From: Faecalibacterium longum CLA-AA-H243
GTDB taxonomy: Bacteria; Bacillota; Clostridia; Oscillospirales; Ruminococcaceae
Assembly: GCF_020687245.1 (NCBI RefSeq)
Contig: NZ_JAJEQG010000009.1
Coordinates: 1 to 64,000 of the forward strand
Direction: 5' to 3'
Length of the DNA stretch: 64,000 nucleotides
A program made the position numbers and the translations under genes. Position 1 is the stretch's first letter. Each line of letters starts with the position of its first letter. Below, piece by piece: positions 18,067 through 26,412 of this stretch. Below the pieces are notes generated by a model, which saw nothing but the letters and a program-made list of their open reading frames with translations, did no database searches and was not told the origin of the DNA.

Positions 18067-18430
18067 CCGCAAACAGCAGATGAAAGAAATCACGGAACGG
18101 CTGGAGCAGGGTGTAAAGGACATTTTTACATCGGAAATGTACACGACGTATCTGCGCACGATGGCAAAATTCCACAATTACAGCTTCAACAATACGCTGC
18201 TGATCGCTATGCAGCGGCCTGATGCCACGCTGGTGGCAGGGTTTAACGCATGGAAGAATAAGTTCAACCGCTACGTCAAAAAAGGCGAAAAGGGCATCCA
18301 GATCATTGCTCCGGCTCCCATCGAGGAAGTGGAAGAACGCGAGAAAATCGACAAGGATACGGGTCTGGCTGTACTGAACGAAAACGGTGAGCCGGAAATG
18401 GAACGTGTGGAGTATGTAGTTCCGAGATTC
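18056..18430 (+). pseudogene. ArdC-like antirestriction/ssDNA-binding N-terminal domain, truncated
   Basis: About 125 residues match the ArdC N-terminal domain found in LtrC-like proteins of conjugative elements: ITERLEQGVKDIFTSEMYTTYLRTMAKFHNYSFNNTLLI, then MQRPDATLVAGFNAWKNKFNRYVKKGEKGIQIIAPAP and a break after VEYVVPRFR. The open frame runs on to 18490, but its last 20 codons are antisense to a relaxase fragment. The C-terminal part is lost at this junction. In intact elements the domain binds single-stranded DNA entering the recipient. Confidence 0.75.
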
Positions 18431-19094
18431 CGTTTGCAATATCCAGATTCAACTGCCCGCGCCGCTGCGCATGGTACTCCTGCTGTGTGATTTTATCCGC
18501 AGCAGGAGAGAGCAAATCGACCTGATGCAGCCCTTCGCGCTGGCAAATATCCATCAAAGATTTTTGCAGGTGCTTCAAATAGTCTTTGGTAAGGTGGTGC
18601 TTGTATCCAGCCTTGCAGTCGATTGGCCGTTCGGTGTAGGTCTGAGGCTCTATATCGGATTTGCGCAGGCTGTTGATTATGATGTGGGTATGGATGTTGC
18701 CTGTTCCATTATTGCCATCTGTATGGGTGCAGACCAAAGCCTGATGCCCCGGAAAATTAGCTTTTGCGTATTCCAGCCCGATGGCCTGTGCACGTTCTCC
18801 TGTTAAATCGTGGTCGGCGTTATCTCTGGGGTCATGGCTGATGATGTAATGGTGGCTTTTGATTTCATCGTAAGTGTTGTTCTTGTTATACTCCTGGTTC
18901 AACAGTTCGCATTCAAGGTCAAAGGTTTCGGGATCACAGTTCAATCCCTCAAGGTAAAATTCATCCCGGAGCATCATATTCCCGTTTTCATCAAGGATAG
19001 GAACTAGATGAAATTCATCATGCTGGTATTTCAGATAGTCGATGGCACTCCCGTAATTGGCATTTTTACTTGCGATGTGTTTTAGAATTGCCAC
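18430..19094 (-). pseudogene. Relaxase (MobA/MOBP-type) N-terminal fragment
   Basis: On the minus strand GTG at 19094 follows GGAGGTG and starts an approximately 220-residue relaxase domain. KSHHYIISHDPRD, GHQALVCTHTD and GNIHTHIIINSLR (the HxHxxxx metal-binding motif of HUH relaxases) are present. It continues to HREGLHQVDLLSPA-type sequence and QRRGQLNLD, then runs into the antisense of the ArdC gene near 18430; the frame stops at 18303. The primase-like or helical C-terminus is missing. The start overlaps the MobC-type tail at 19066, the normal mobC-relaxase order. Confidence 0.8.
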
Positions 19095-19704
19095 GGTATA
19101 CACCTCCAAGCTGAACGATTTCCTGCCGCAGTTCACGGATTTCCGCAATGCACCTTTTTAGTTCTTCTAACATTCCGCGTGATGCCAGACCACCGCTGTG
19201 GAAATAGCGGGCAATCTGGTTGAGATTGTTCCCGATGCCGGCGGCCTGCACCGTCAAATTCTGAATCTCTCCCAGATCGGCAACGATATTATAGTTGAAC
19301 GGAATTAGAATACGGCCCTTATCATCGTTTTCCTCTGCACTGTCATAATGATCGTTGATGGCGATAAAGCGCACACCCATGAATGGAAAGATTCGTTCCA
19401 GATAACGACCCGTTTCAATGTAGTTTCTGCCGAAACGAGATAAATCCTTGACGATGATGCAGTTGACATTCCTTTTCTCAATGTCCTGCATCATCCGCTT
19501 AAAATCCGGGCGTTCAAAATTTGTGCCGCTGTAACCATCGTCCACATACTCATCGAACTTGTGCAATTCCGGGTGCTTCCCCATGTAATCGTTCAGCAAC
19601 GCTCTCTGATTTTTTATGCTGTTGCTCTCCTGCTGGTCACCATCCGAACGCGACAAACGAAGATATGTGGCGCAGTTGTATTTTTCATTTCCCTGAAAAA
19701 ACAT
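19066..19704 (-). pseudogene. Chimera: serine recombinase N-terminus fused to MobC C-terminus
   Basis: Residues 1-136 are the catalytic domain of a large serine recombinase: CATYLRLSRSDGDQQESNSI has the active-site serine region, DDGYSGTNFERPDF, IIVKDLSRFGRNY and INDHYDSAEENDDKGRILIPF follow. From NYNIVADLGEIQ onward the protein is a MobC relaxosome accessory tail (GIGNNLNQIARYFHSGG, CIAEIRELRQEIVQLGG). The junction is at 19294-19299. The complementary halves, MobC N-terminus and recombinase C-terminus, form the gene at 20518 on the other strand. The product has no DNA-recognition domains and is unlikely to recombine DNA. Confidence 0.8.
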
Positions 19705-19873
19705 AAAAAGCCGATAACCTCCTAATCTATTTGTCGTTCAGACAATAAACCAAGAAATTATCGACTTTATCAGCATATTCTGTTTTGACCCAAAGCCATT
19801 ATCTCATATTTCACGGTTTATGTCAACGCTTTAATGTGCTAAAGTGCAAATTTTCTTCTGCTTTCTTCTTTTT

Positions 19874-20143
19874 TCATTTCCGGTGTGTCCTTGCGCATTT
19901 TTTCAGCGTGTCCTCCAATCGGTTCTCTCCGGCAAAACTGATCTTTACGACCATTCCCCGGTCAAGATAGCAGTAAGGGTTCTTGATCTGTGAAACAAAA
20001 TCAACCATCCGCTCTCGCTGCGACAGGTCTTTCTTGATTTCCACATCGTTGATGTCCACCAGTTCTTCACGGTTCACATCCCGAAGTTCCATCGCTGCCA
20101 ATTTCTTCAAATCCTCAAGTGTATGCGTCATTTTCTGGTACAT
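19874..20143 (-). CDS. Small transposon-associated protein (DUF6870-like)
   Basis: An 89-residue acidic and basic protein: THTLEDLKKLAAMELRDVNREELVDINDVEIKK, then SQRERMVDFVSQIKNPYCYLDRGMVVKISF and a basic end. Short proteins of this shape accompany large serine recombinases in clostridial elements; the family name is given from memory and is tentative. ATG at 20143 has GGGAGG six bases upstream. It lies inside the segment that appears inverted (about 19299-20677), so it originally faced the other way relative to its neighbours. Its function is unknown. Confidence 0.5.
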   Translation of the reverse strand: MYQKMTHTLEDLKKLAAMELRDVNREELVDINDVEIKKDLSQRERMVDFVSQIKNPYCYLDRGMVVKISFAGENRLEDTLKKCARTHRK

Positions 20144-20159
20144 CAAATACCTCCCTTCA

Positions 20160-20260
20160 CCTATAGCATTCTAAAAGGGGTGTTTGGCAACCAAATTTTG
20201 AAATTTCACAAAAATATTTTTTCAAGTGGTTGCCAAAAGGTGCTTCCAGAATGTTATAGG
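20160..20260. repeat. 34-bp imperfect inverted repeat, candidate oriT or recombinase site
   Basis: Arms 20160-20193 and 20227-20260 match at 26 of 34 positions around a 33-bp AT-rich spacer. The inner TTTGGCAACCA/TGGTTGCCAAA is perfect over 11 bp, and the outer CCTATA and CATTCT blocks are also conserved. It lies in the gene-free stretch between a small minus-strand gene and the MobC start at 20518. Inverted repeats next to mobC are typical of oriT, where MobC and relaxase bind. No nick site can be assigned. The rest of 20261-20517 holds no recognisable gene. Confidence 0.55.
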
Positions 20261-20517
20261 TATAAGGACAATTCTCGATTTTCCAAGTCGTGGGGCTTTT
20301 TTCTCTCTTAGCGCAAGATTCGCCCATAGCCGCTCAAAACTCACTTTCGTGGTTTTTCCCGGCTGGCAATCTTGATGGGGATTCCGTTCCCCATTCCCAC
20401 GGTACGCACAAAATCTTGGATTTTGGCTATCCGGCTCCACATAAATGTGTTCGCAGCCGAACGCCTACGGCTTATCGGGAGTTGTTCTGCAACTATAAAA
20501 TGCAGGAGGATTATGCT

Positions 20518-21399
20518 ATGGCTCGACCAAAGAAAAAGAAATCGCTTCATAGGGGGAAACGAGTTTACATCCGTTTCACAGAATTGGAATATGAGCTGGT
20601 AGCCAGATATGCTAAAGATGCTGGATACCCGATTGGTACTTTTGTACGCAAACAAGCTCTCCGCGAAAAGCTGGAAGTCAACGCTCATGCGGCCATCGTG
20701 ACAAGAGATGAATACTATCAGGCACAGAAAGCAATCCGTAACGTAACTCCAATTCAATATAAGGTGGGCGATGATTTTGCGTTAAAAGGAAAAATCTGCT
20801 GCGAAAACTGTAATCGGCAGCTTCGCCATGAAAGGCAATATGGGGAAATGGTTTTCTATTGCGGCTATAAACGGTCAGCCGGAAAGTTCTCTAAATGCTA
20901 CGGCGGCTATTACAGAGAACATTCGGTGAACGCAAAAGTGGCTCGTGCGATAAAAACAGTATTCTATGCGCTGGATGTAGTAAATCAGGGGATGCAGGAA
21001 AAGCAGTCTGTCACGGTGCGCTGCATGGACATTGAGGACTTGGAAAAGCAAGCAGAAGCCATTCGGGTAGAACAAATCAAACTATATGAATCGTATGCGG
21101 ACGGTGTGCTACGGCGAGATGTGTACATAGAAAAGAAAAAGACCCTTTCGGAAAAACTGGCTGCATTGCAGGATAGCATACGGACAGAAAAGGAAGAACA
21201 GGAGTGTGCCGATGCACTGGATGAAGAAATCCGCGCTCTGACAAAACAGGCCAGCGAGAAAACGTACATCGGCGGGCTGACAAAAGAATGTGTGGATGCT
21301 TTTGTGAGCATGGTTTATCTGTATGACGACCAAACGATGAAAATAGAGTTCAACTGTGAGGATGTGATTCGGAGAGCGTTGGAAAAGTATGGCGCATAA
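20518..21399 (+). pseudogene. Chimera: MobC N-terminus fused to serine recombinase C-terminus
   Basis: ATG at 20518 follows CAGGAGG. Residues 1-54 (MARPKKKKSLHRGKRVYIRF, then YAKDAGYPIGTFVRKQAL) are the ribbon-helix-helix-like start of a MobC relaxosome protein. From AHAAIVTRDEYYQAQKAIRN onward it is the C-terminal part of a large serine recombinase, with the zinc ribbon CCENCNRQL...FYCGYK...C and the coiled-coil stalk (about residues 165-240). The junction is at 20677-20682. The recombinase lacks its catalytic domain, which sits at 19300-19704 on the other strand. The about 150 residues normally between these halves are in neither place. Confidence 0.8.
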
Positions 21400-21428
21400 T
21401 TGGATGGAAGAAGTGGTATAAGAAAAAG

Positions 21429-21482
21429 AATACCCGTCTGGGTGAGAGGATTCAAGAAAATCTTCTCGACCAGGCGGGTATT
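21429..21482. terminator. Bidirectional terminator
   Basis: A near-perfect 24-bp stem (AATACCCGTCTGGGT... with ...ACCAGGCGGGTATT) with a short loop lies between the convergent chimera (ending 21399) and flavodoxin gene (ending 21506). It has A-rich sequence before and TTTC after, so it can serve both strands. Confidence 0.8.
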
Positions 21483-21505
21483 TCATTCCACAGGAATGTT
21501 GTCTA

Positions 21506-21985
21506 TTAGAGGCTGAGGGTTTCTACCCATGCGGACAAGTCGGCTTTGCTGGAATAGGAATTGAATACCTTACCATGCAGCAGCTTTGCACCGGGGCAGC
21601 TCGGCGCAAGTTTTTCGTTGGTCTTACCCATGTCGCTGCCGCCAGATGTGGCAAAGGGGATGATTGTTTTACCCTTCAAATCATAGCTTTCCAGAAATGT
21701 ATTGATGATTATCGGAGCAATATACCACCAGATAGGGAATCCGACAAAGATGGTGTCGTATTCGTCCATGTTATCACGCTTGGCAGCGATGGCAGGGCGA
21801 GAGGTAGGATCGCTCATTTCGATGGTGCTGCGGGATTTCTTGTCCATCCAGTTCAGATCGGCCTTGGTGTACGGAACTTCCGGCTGAATCTCAAAAATGT
21901 CTGCACCGATAGCATCAGCCAGATTTTCGGCAACTTTCGCGGTGATGCCGCTGGCAGAGAAGTAAGTGACAAGTCTTTTGCTCAT
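21506..21985 (-). CDS. Flavodoxin family protein
   Basis: A 159-residue flavodoxin-like protein. LVTYFSASGITAKVAENLADAIGADIFEI is the FMN phosphate-binding start (the TxS-T-type loop), DTIFVGFPIWWYIAPIIINTFLE the first isoalloxazine loop with its tryptophans, and IIPFATSGGSDMG the next flavin loop. The start at 21985 has AAGGGAG upstream. Proteins of this subgroup are small FMN electron carriers or quinone-type reductases acting in the cytoplasm. It is transcribed from its own promoter and diverges from abiE. Confidence 0.9.
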   Translation of the reverse strand: MSKRLVTYFSASGITAKVAENLADAIGADIFEIQPEVPYTKADLNWMDKKSRSTIEMSDPTSRPAIAAKRDNMDEYDTIFVGFPIWWYIAPIIINTFLESYDLKGKTIIPFATSGGSDMGKTNEKLAPSCPGAKLLHGKVFNSYSSKADLSAWVETLSL

Positions 21986-22021
21986 GACAAACGCACTCCC
22001 TTGATTGATTTTTACAATTTA

Positions 22022-22050
22022 AGTATAGCACGTTGAATAGGGAGCATCAA
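22022..22050 (-). promoter_or_regulatory. Promoter of the flavodoxin gene
   Basis: On the minus strand TTGATG (complement of 22045-22050) and TATACT (complement of 22022-22027) are 17 bp apart, about 40 bp before the flavodoxin start. Confidence 0.7.
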
Positions 22051-22088
22051 GTAAGGCTGGGCGGACGAACGTGCTAATATTGCAAATG

Positions 22089-22150
22089 AAATAAGCACAA
22101 AAGAAAGTTTACGTTGACTTTCGTGCTTATTTGGAATACAATATAAGCAC
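22089..22150 (+). promoter_or_regulatory. abiE promoter with overlapping inverted-repeat operator
   Basis: TTGACT (22114-22119) and TACAAT (22137-22142) are spaced exactly 17 bp. AAATAAGCAC (22089-22098) and GTGCTTATTT (22123-22132) form a perfect 10-bp inverted repeat, extended inward by AGAAAGT/ACTTTC, whose right arm lies between the -35 and -10 boxes. A third half-site ATAAGCAC is at 22143-22150. AbiEi antitoxins are known to repress their own operon through inverted repeats of this kind, so this is the likely autoregulatory operator. Confidence 0.8.
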
Positions 22151-22168
22151 GAAGGTGAGGTGACGCTT

Positions 22169-22750
22169 ATGATGAACATGAACAATTTGGCTCAAACACA
22201 TGAGATTTTAACACCGCAGCTTGCAACAAAAGTAGGTTTAACGAAATTTGAGTTTTATAAATATGTAAAGGCCAATGAATACGAGCAAGTCGGACATGGC
22301 GTATACGCAGCAAAAGATACTTGGATTGACGAATTAGAAATGCTGCACCGCCGCTGCCCGATGGGAGTGTTTTCTCATGATGAAGCGTTCTATTATTATG
22401 GGCTGACAGATCGGGAACCGCTTGTTCATACACTCACGATTTATAGTGGATATAATGTTCACCGCTTGAAAGAGGATGGCTATAAGGTTTATACAGTAAA
22501 AAAGGAACTTCTTGACGTTGGCAAGCAAATCGTAAAAAGCAATCAGGGAAATGAAATTCCTATGTACGATTTGGAACGGACAATTTGCGACTTGGTGCGG
22601 AGTAGAAGTTCTATAGAAGTACAGGATTTCAATGCAGTATTAAAAGCGTATGTCGGGAGAAAAGATAAGGACCTTAATAAACTGATGAAGTATGCAAAGC
22701 TATTTCGAGTGGATAAGATCATCCGAAATTATATGGAGGTACTACTGTAA
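22169..22750 (+). CDS. abiEi: AbiEi family antitoxin/autorepressor
   Basis: A 193-residue protein (from ATG 22169; GTG at 22160 is possible). The N-terminal winged-helix part (LTPQLATKVGLTKFEFYKYVKANEYEQVGHGVY) is the DNA-binding domain. The type IV antitoxin core follows: GVFSHDEAFYYYGLTDREPLVHTLTIYSGYN, then YDLERTICDLVRSRSSIEVQDFNAVLKAYV. It should repress the operon by binding the repeats at 22089-22150 and antagonise AbiEii without direct contact. GGTGAGG is upstream, and the stop is directly next to the AbiEii start. Confidence 0.9.
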   Translation: MMNMNNLAQTHEILTPQLATKVGLTKFEFYKYVKANEYEQVGHGVYAAKDTWIDELEMLHRRCPMGVFSHDEAFYYYGLTDREPLVHTLTIYSGYNVHRLKEDGYKVYTVKKELLDVGKQIVKSNQGNEIPMYDLERTICDLVRSRSSIEVQDFNAVLKAYVGRKDKDLNKLMKYAKLFRVDKIIRNYMEVLL

Positions 22751-23590
22751 ATGGGATTTACACCTGAACAGATAAAAGGGCGTATCAAGAGCGTTGCAAA
22801 ACAGAACAATGCAGACGCAAGGACACTCATGCGAATCTATATGATGGAGCGTTTTCTGGAAAGACTGGCACAATCAGAATATCGGGATAACTTCATTATC
22901 AAAGGCGGAATACTGGTTACGGCAATGATTGGTGTTGCGCACCGTTCCACGATGGACATAGACACCAGCATGAAGAATCTAAATCTATCTGCGGAGGATG
23001 CCTTGCGAGTTGTCAATCAGGTCAAAGATATTGACCTTGACGATGGTGTTTCTTTTGAGGTTAAAGATGTTTCCAATATCATGGATGAAATGGAGTATCC
23101 GGGAATCCGCGTTACCATGAACGCCAATGTGGGAAGATTGATTACGCCTTTGAAAATTGACATTTCCACGGGCGACGTGATTACCCCACGAGCAATCGAG
23201 TTCAATTATGATCTCTTGCTGGAAGATCGTTCTATCAGTCTATGGTCGTATAATTTGGAAACTATATTAGCCGAGAAGTTGCAGACGGTTTTGGCGAGGG
23301 GTATCTTAAACACCCGAATGAGAGATTTTTACGATATACGGATGCTGCTCGATACATACGAAGATAAAGTCAATAAGGCTGTTTTGAAGGATGCTTTTGC
23401 AGCAACTTGTAAAAAGAGAGGAACGGATCATCTGCAGGAGCAGGCCGAGGAGATTATCAAAATTATTGAAGCAGATGAACAGCTTCGAGTGCTGTGGAGA
23501 GCATATCAGAAGAAATACTCGTATGCAGCAGAAATTGATTATGCCAGTGTGATAAGCGGCGTAAGAAAATTGATGGATTGGATTCGATAA
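22751..23590 (+). CDS. abiEii: AbiEii nucleotidyltransferase toxin
   Basis: A 279-residue nucleotidyltransferase of the DUF1814 family. FIIKGGILVTAMIG (about residues 48-61) with RSTMDID (65-71) forms the split GG-x-DxD metal motif; LKIDISTGD (134-142) gives the third acidic residue; YNLETILAEKLQTVLARG (167-184) and TRMRDFYDIRMLL (188-200) are the later family motifs. All key residues are present, so the toxin looks intact. Such toxins nucleotidylate tRNA or nucleotide targets to stop growth, which aborts phage infection or stabilises an island. It is the last intact gene before the island edge. Confidence 0.9.
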   Translation: MGFTPEQIKGRIKSVAKQNNADARTLMRIYMMERFLERLAQSEYRDNFIIKGGILVTAMIGVAHRSTMDIDTSMKNLNLSAEDALRVVNQVKDIDLDDGVSFEVKDVSNIMDEMEYPGIRVTMNANVGRLITPLKIDISTGDVITPRAIEFNYDLLLEDRSISLWSYNLETILAEKLQTVLARGILNTRMRDFYDIRMLLDTYEDKVNKAVLKDAFAATCKKRGTDHLQEQAEEIIKIIEADEQLRVLWRAYQKKYSYAAEIDYASVISGVRKLMDWIR

Positions 23591-23652
23591 GCTACCATTG
23601 AAAATAGAATAGCGAGTAAAGCCCTACAAGGCTAAAAGTTTTCGCCCCTATC

Positions 23653-24879
23653 TTGACATCAGGGGGCTACGTCGGCCTGTCCATTGCTGTCCTGCTGAGC
23701 CAGCACCACCATGTCACGGCTGTTGACATCGTGCCGGAAAAGGTGGAGCTCATCAACCAGAAAAAATCGCCCATTCAGGACGACTACATCGAAAAATACC
23801 TCGCCGAGAAAAATCTCGACCTGACGGCTACGCTGGATGGGGAGACGGCCTATCGGGACGCTGACTTTGTGATCATCGCGGCCCCCACCAACTACGACAG
23901 CCGGAAGAATTTCTTCGATACCTCGGCGGTGGAGGCGGTCATTCGGCTGGTGATGAAGGTGAACCCCGAGGCTGTCATGGTCATCAAGTCCACCATCCCG
24001 GTGGGCTTCACGGCCAGTGTCCGTGAAAAGTATCAGTGCAGGAATATCATCTTCAGCCCGGAGTTCCTGCGGGAGTCCAAGGCACTATACGATAATCTCT
24101 ACCCGAGCCGCATCATCGTAGGTACGGATATGCAGGATGAGCGCCTCGTGGAGGCGGCACACACCTTTGCCTATTTGTTACAGGAAGGTGCTGTCAAAGA
24201 GAATATCGACACCCTCTTCATGGGCTTCACCGAGGCCGAGGCGGTCAAGCTGTTCGCTAACACCTATCTTGCCCTCCGCGTTTCCTTCTTCAATGAACTG
24301 GACACCTACGCCGAGATGAAGGGGCTTGATACCCGGCATATCATCGAGGGCGTCTGCCTCGACCCCCGCATTGGCACACATTATAATAATCCCAGCTTTG
24401 GTTACGGCGGCTACTGCCTGCCTAAAGATACCAAGCAGCTCCTCGCCAACTACGAGGATGTGCCGGAAAATCTCATCGAGGCCATCGTGGAGTCCAACCG
24501 CACCCGCAAAGATTTCATTGCAGACCGGGTGCTCCAGATGGCGGGCTACTACAGCTATGGGGAAGAGAACGAGTATAACGCGGCGGACGAGAAGCCTTGT
24601 GTCATCGGCGTCTACCGCCTGACCATGAAGGCCAACTCCGACAACTTCCGTCAGTCTTCCATTCAGGGCGTCATGAAGCGTATCAAGGCCAAGGGCGCGA
24701 CAGTTATCATCTATGAGCCGACTTTGGAGAATGGCACTACCTTTTTCGGCAGCGAAGTGGTGAACGATCTGGACGTTTTCAAAAAGCGCAGCCAGGCCAT
24801 CATCGCCAACCGCTACGACAGCTGTCTGGATGATGTACAGGACAAAGTCTACACCCGCGACCTGTTCCGTCGGGATTAA
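23653..24879 (+). pseudogene. ugd: UDP-glucose 6-dehydrogenase lacking its first strand
   Basis: From 23665 the frame reads [23 protein letters not shown] and continues intact for about 400 residues. It has the central STIPVGFT loop, [11 protein letters not shown], and the catalytic cysteine in [16 protein letters not shown]. The enzyme oxidises UDP-glucose to UDP-glucuronate for capsule and exopolysaccharide. The first 15 residues, including the beta strand and the first glycines of the NAD loop, are at 46-90, with the right sequence to fill the gap. TTG at 23653 would give only TSGG before YVGLS and has no clear ribosome-binding site, so an active enzyme is unlikely. Confidence 0.85.
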
Positions 24880-24896
24880 AGTGGATAGTTTTAAGC

Positions 24897-24927
24897 GCCG
24901 CAGGAGGGGAGACCGCCTGCGGCATTT
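24897..24927 (+). terminator. Terminator after ugd
   Basis: GCCGCAGGAGG pairs with CCGCCTGCGGC (10 of 11) around a 5-nt loop and is followed by ATTTT. It closes the ugd unit ahead of the pgk promoter. Confidence 0.7.
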
Positions 24928-25015
24928 TGGCAGCCGGGCCGGACTACTGTCAAAATAGACACAATTCCCGAATATCACGGGAAAAGTTTGTTAATAAATT
25001 ATCCATCCCCCGTCC

Positions 25016-25044
25016 TTGCAATACACACATATTTTGTTTATAAT
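25016..25044 (+). promoter_or_regulatory. pgk promoter
   Basis: TTGCAA (25016-25021) and TATAAT (25039-25044) are separated by 17 bp, with a leader of about 70 nt and GAGAGGAG before the pgk start. It probably drives pgk, tpiA and gpmI. Confidence 0.75.
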
Positions 25045-25120
25045 AGTGTCATAGGGGCTAAGACCCCGAGAGTGAGCGAAATTCGATTCCGAAGAATGAA
25101 TTGAGAGGAGAATAATCACT

Positions 25121-26329
25121 ATGGGTTTAGGTAAAAAGACGATCGACGATCAGAACTACTGCGGCAAGAAGGTCCTTGTCCGCTGTGATTTCAACGTCCC
25201 CATGAAGGACGGCGTCATCACCAACGAGAACCGCATCAATGCGGCTCTGCCCACCATCCAGAAGCTGGTCAATGACGGCGCGAAGGTCATTCTGTGCAGC
25301 CATCTGGGCAAGCCGAAGAACGGCCCCGAGGCAAAGTTCAGCCTCGCTCCCGTTGCTGTGGCCCTGAGCGCAAAGCTGGGCAAGACCGTTGTCTTTGCTG
25401 ACGACGACAACGTCGTGGGCGAGAACGCAAAGGCTGCTGTCGCTGCCATGAACAACGGCGATGTCGTCCTGCTGCAGAACACCCGTTTCCGCAAGGAAGA
25501 GACCAAGAATCTGCCCGAGTTCTCTCAGGATCTGGCTTCTCTGGCAGACGCATACGTTGACGATGCCTTCGGCAGCTGCCACCGCGCACACTGCTCCACC
25601 GCAGGCGTCACCGACTATATCAAGGACACCGCTGTCGGCTACCTGATGGAGAAGGAGATCAAGTACCTCGGCAATGCCGTGAACGATCCCGTCCGTCCCT
25701 TCACCGCCATTCTGGGCGGCGCAAAGGTCGCTGACAAGCTGAATGTCATCTCCAACCTGCTGGAGAAGGTCGATACCCTCATCATCGGCGGCGGCATGGC
25801 CTACACCTTCATCAAGGCTCAGGGCTATGAGGTCGGCAAGAGCCTGTGCGATGACTCCAAGCTGGACTACTGCAAGGAGATGATGGCAAAGGCTCAGGAG
25901 AAGGGCGTCAAGCTGCTCCTGCCCGTCGATACCGCCTGTGTCGAGAACTTCCCCGACCCCATCGACGCTCCTGTCGAGACCATCGTCGTCCCTGTCACCG
26001 CTATCCCGGCTGACAAGGAAGGCTGCGACATCGGCCCCGAGACCATGAAGCTCTTCGCCGACGCTGTCAAGGCTTCCAAGACCGTCGTCTGGAACGGCCC
26101 CATGGGCGTCTTTGAGAACCCGACTCTGGCTGCCGGCACTCTGGCCGTGGCCAAGGCTATGGCTGAGAGCGACGCTACCACCGTCATCGGCGGCGGCGAC
26201 AGCGCAGCAGCTGTCCAGCAGATGGGCCTGGGCGACAAGATGACCCACATCTCTACCGGCGGCGGCGCTTCTCTGGAGTACCTGGAGGGCAAGGAGCTGC
26301 CCGGCATCGCAGTCATCCAGAACGCATAA
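25121..26329 (+). CDS. pgk: Phosphoglycerate kinase
   Basis: A 402-residue PGK of standard length. [16 protein letters not shown] is the N-terminal 3-phosphoglycerate-binding signature, SHLGKPK and NTRFRKEE carry the substrate arginines, GGAKVADKL and [14 protein letters not shown] line the nucleotide side, and [15 protein letters not shown] with [13 protein letters not shown] is the C-terminal glycine-rich end. It makes ATP from 1,3-bisphosphoglycerate in glycolysis. It has strong codon bias typical of highly expressed genes and is followed by tpiA and gpmI. Confidence 0.98.
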   Translation: MGLGKKTIDDQNYCGKKVLVRCDFNVPMKDGVITNENRINAALPTIQKLVNDGAKVILCSHLGKPKNGPEAKFSLAPVAVALSAKLGKTVVFADDDNVVGENAKAAVAAMNNGDVVLLQNTRFRKEETKNLPEFSQDLASLADAYVDDAFGSCHRAHCSTAGVTDYIKDTAVGYLMEKEIKYLGNAVNDPVRPFTAILGGAKVADKLNVISNLLEKVDTLIIGGGMAYTFIKAQGYEVGKSLCDDSKLDYCKEMMAKAQEKGVKLLLPVDTACVENFPDPIDAPVETIVVPVTAIPADKEGCDIGPETMKLFADAVKASKTVVWNGPMGVFENPTLAAGTLAVAKAMAESDATTVIGGGDSAAAVQQMGLGDKMTHISTGGGASLEYLEGKELPGIAVIQNA

Positions 26330-26412
26330 TCACAGCATCATGAACGGTGCGGCGGCTGTTTCGCCGCCGCATCTTTTATTTATAAAGGTAAATAAGGTAA
26401 GGAGAACGTATC

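Larger units (their letters stand above)
91..23662. mobile_element. Genomic island splitting ugd (polysaccharide locus plus scrambled mobilization module)
   Basis: Everything between the two halves of ugd is absent from the reading frame that they share. The block is AT-rich in its first 13 kb, unlike the GC-rich backbone after 24.9 kb, and it holds mobilization, recombinase and toxin-antitoxin genes. Both edges carry GGGGCTA (88-94 and 23663-23669). Just inside, ATAGGG (103-108) and GAAAAC (117-122) face CCCTAT (23646-23651) and GTTTTC (23638-23643) as imperfect inverted motifs. Exact ends are uncertain within the G run, and joining the two GGGGCTA copies would not restore the frame. The only serine recombinase found is broken, so the island is probably no longer mobile by itself. 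It may be several nested insertions. Confidence 0.5.

Noticed and set aside
18471-19007. Plus-strand frames opposite the relaxase fragment
   Set aside because: The minus strand carries the relaxase HUH motif; the plus frames are shadows.
20222-20440. Minus-strand 72-codon frame between the inverted repeat and mobC
   Set aside because: It lies over the candidate oriT region with no start signal and protein-like composition is weak.
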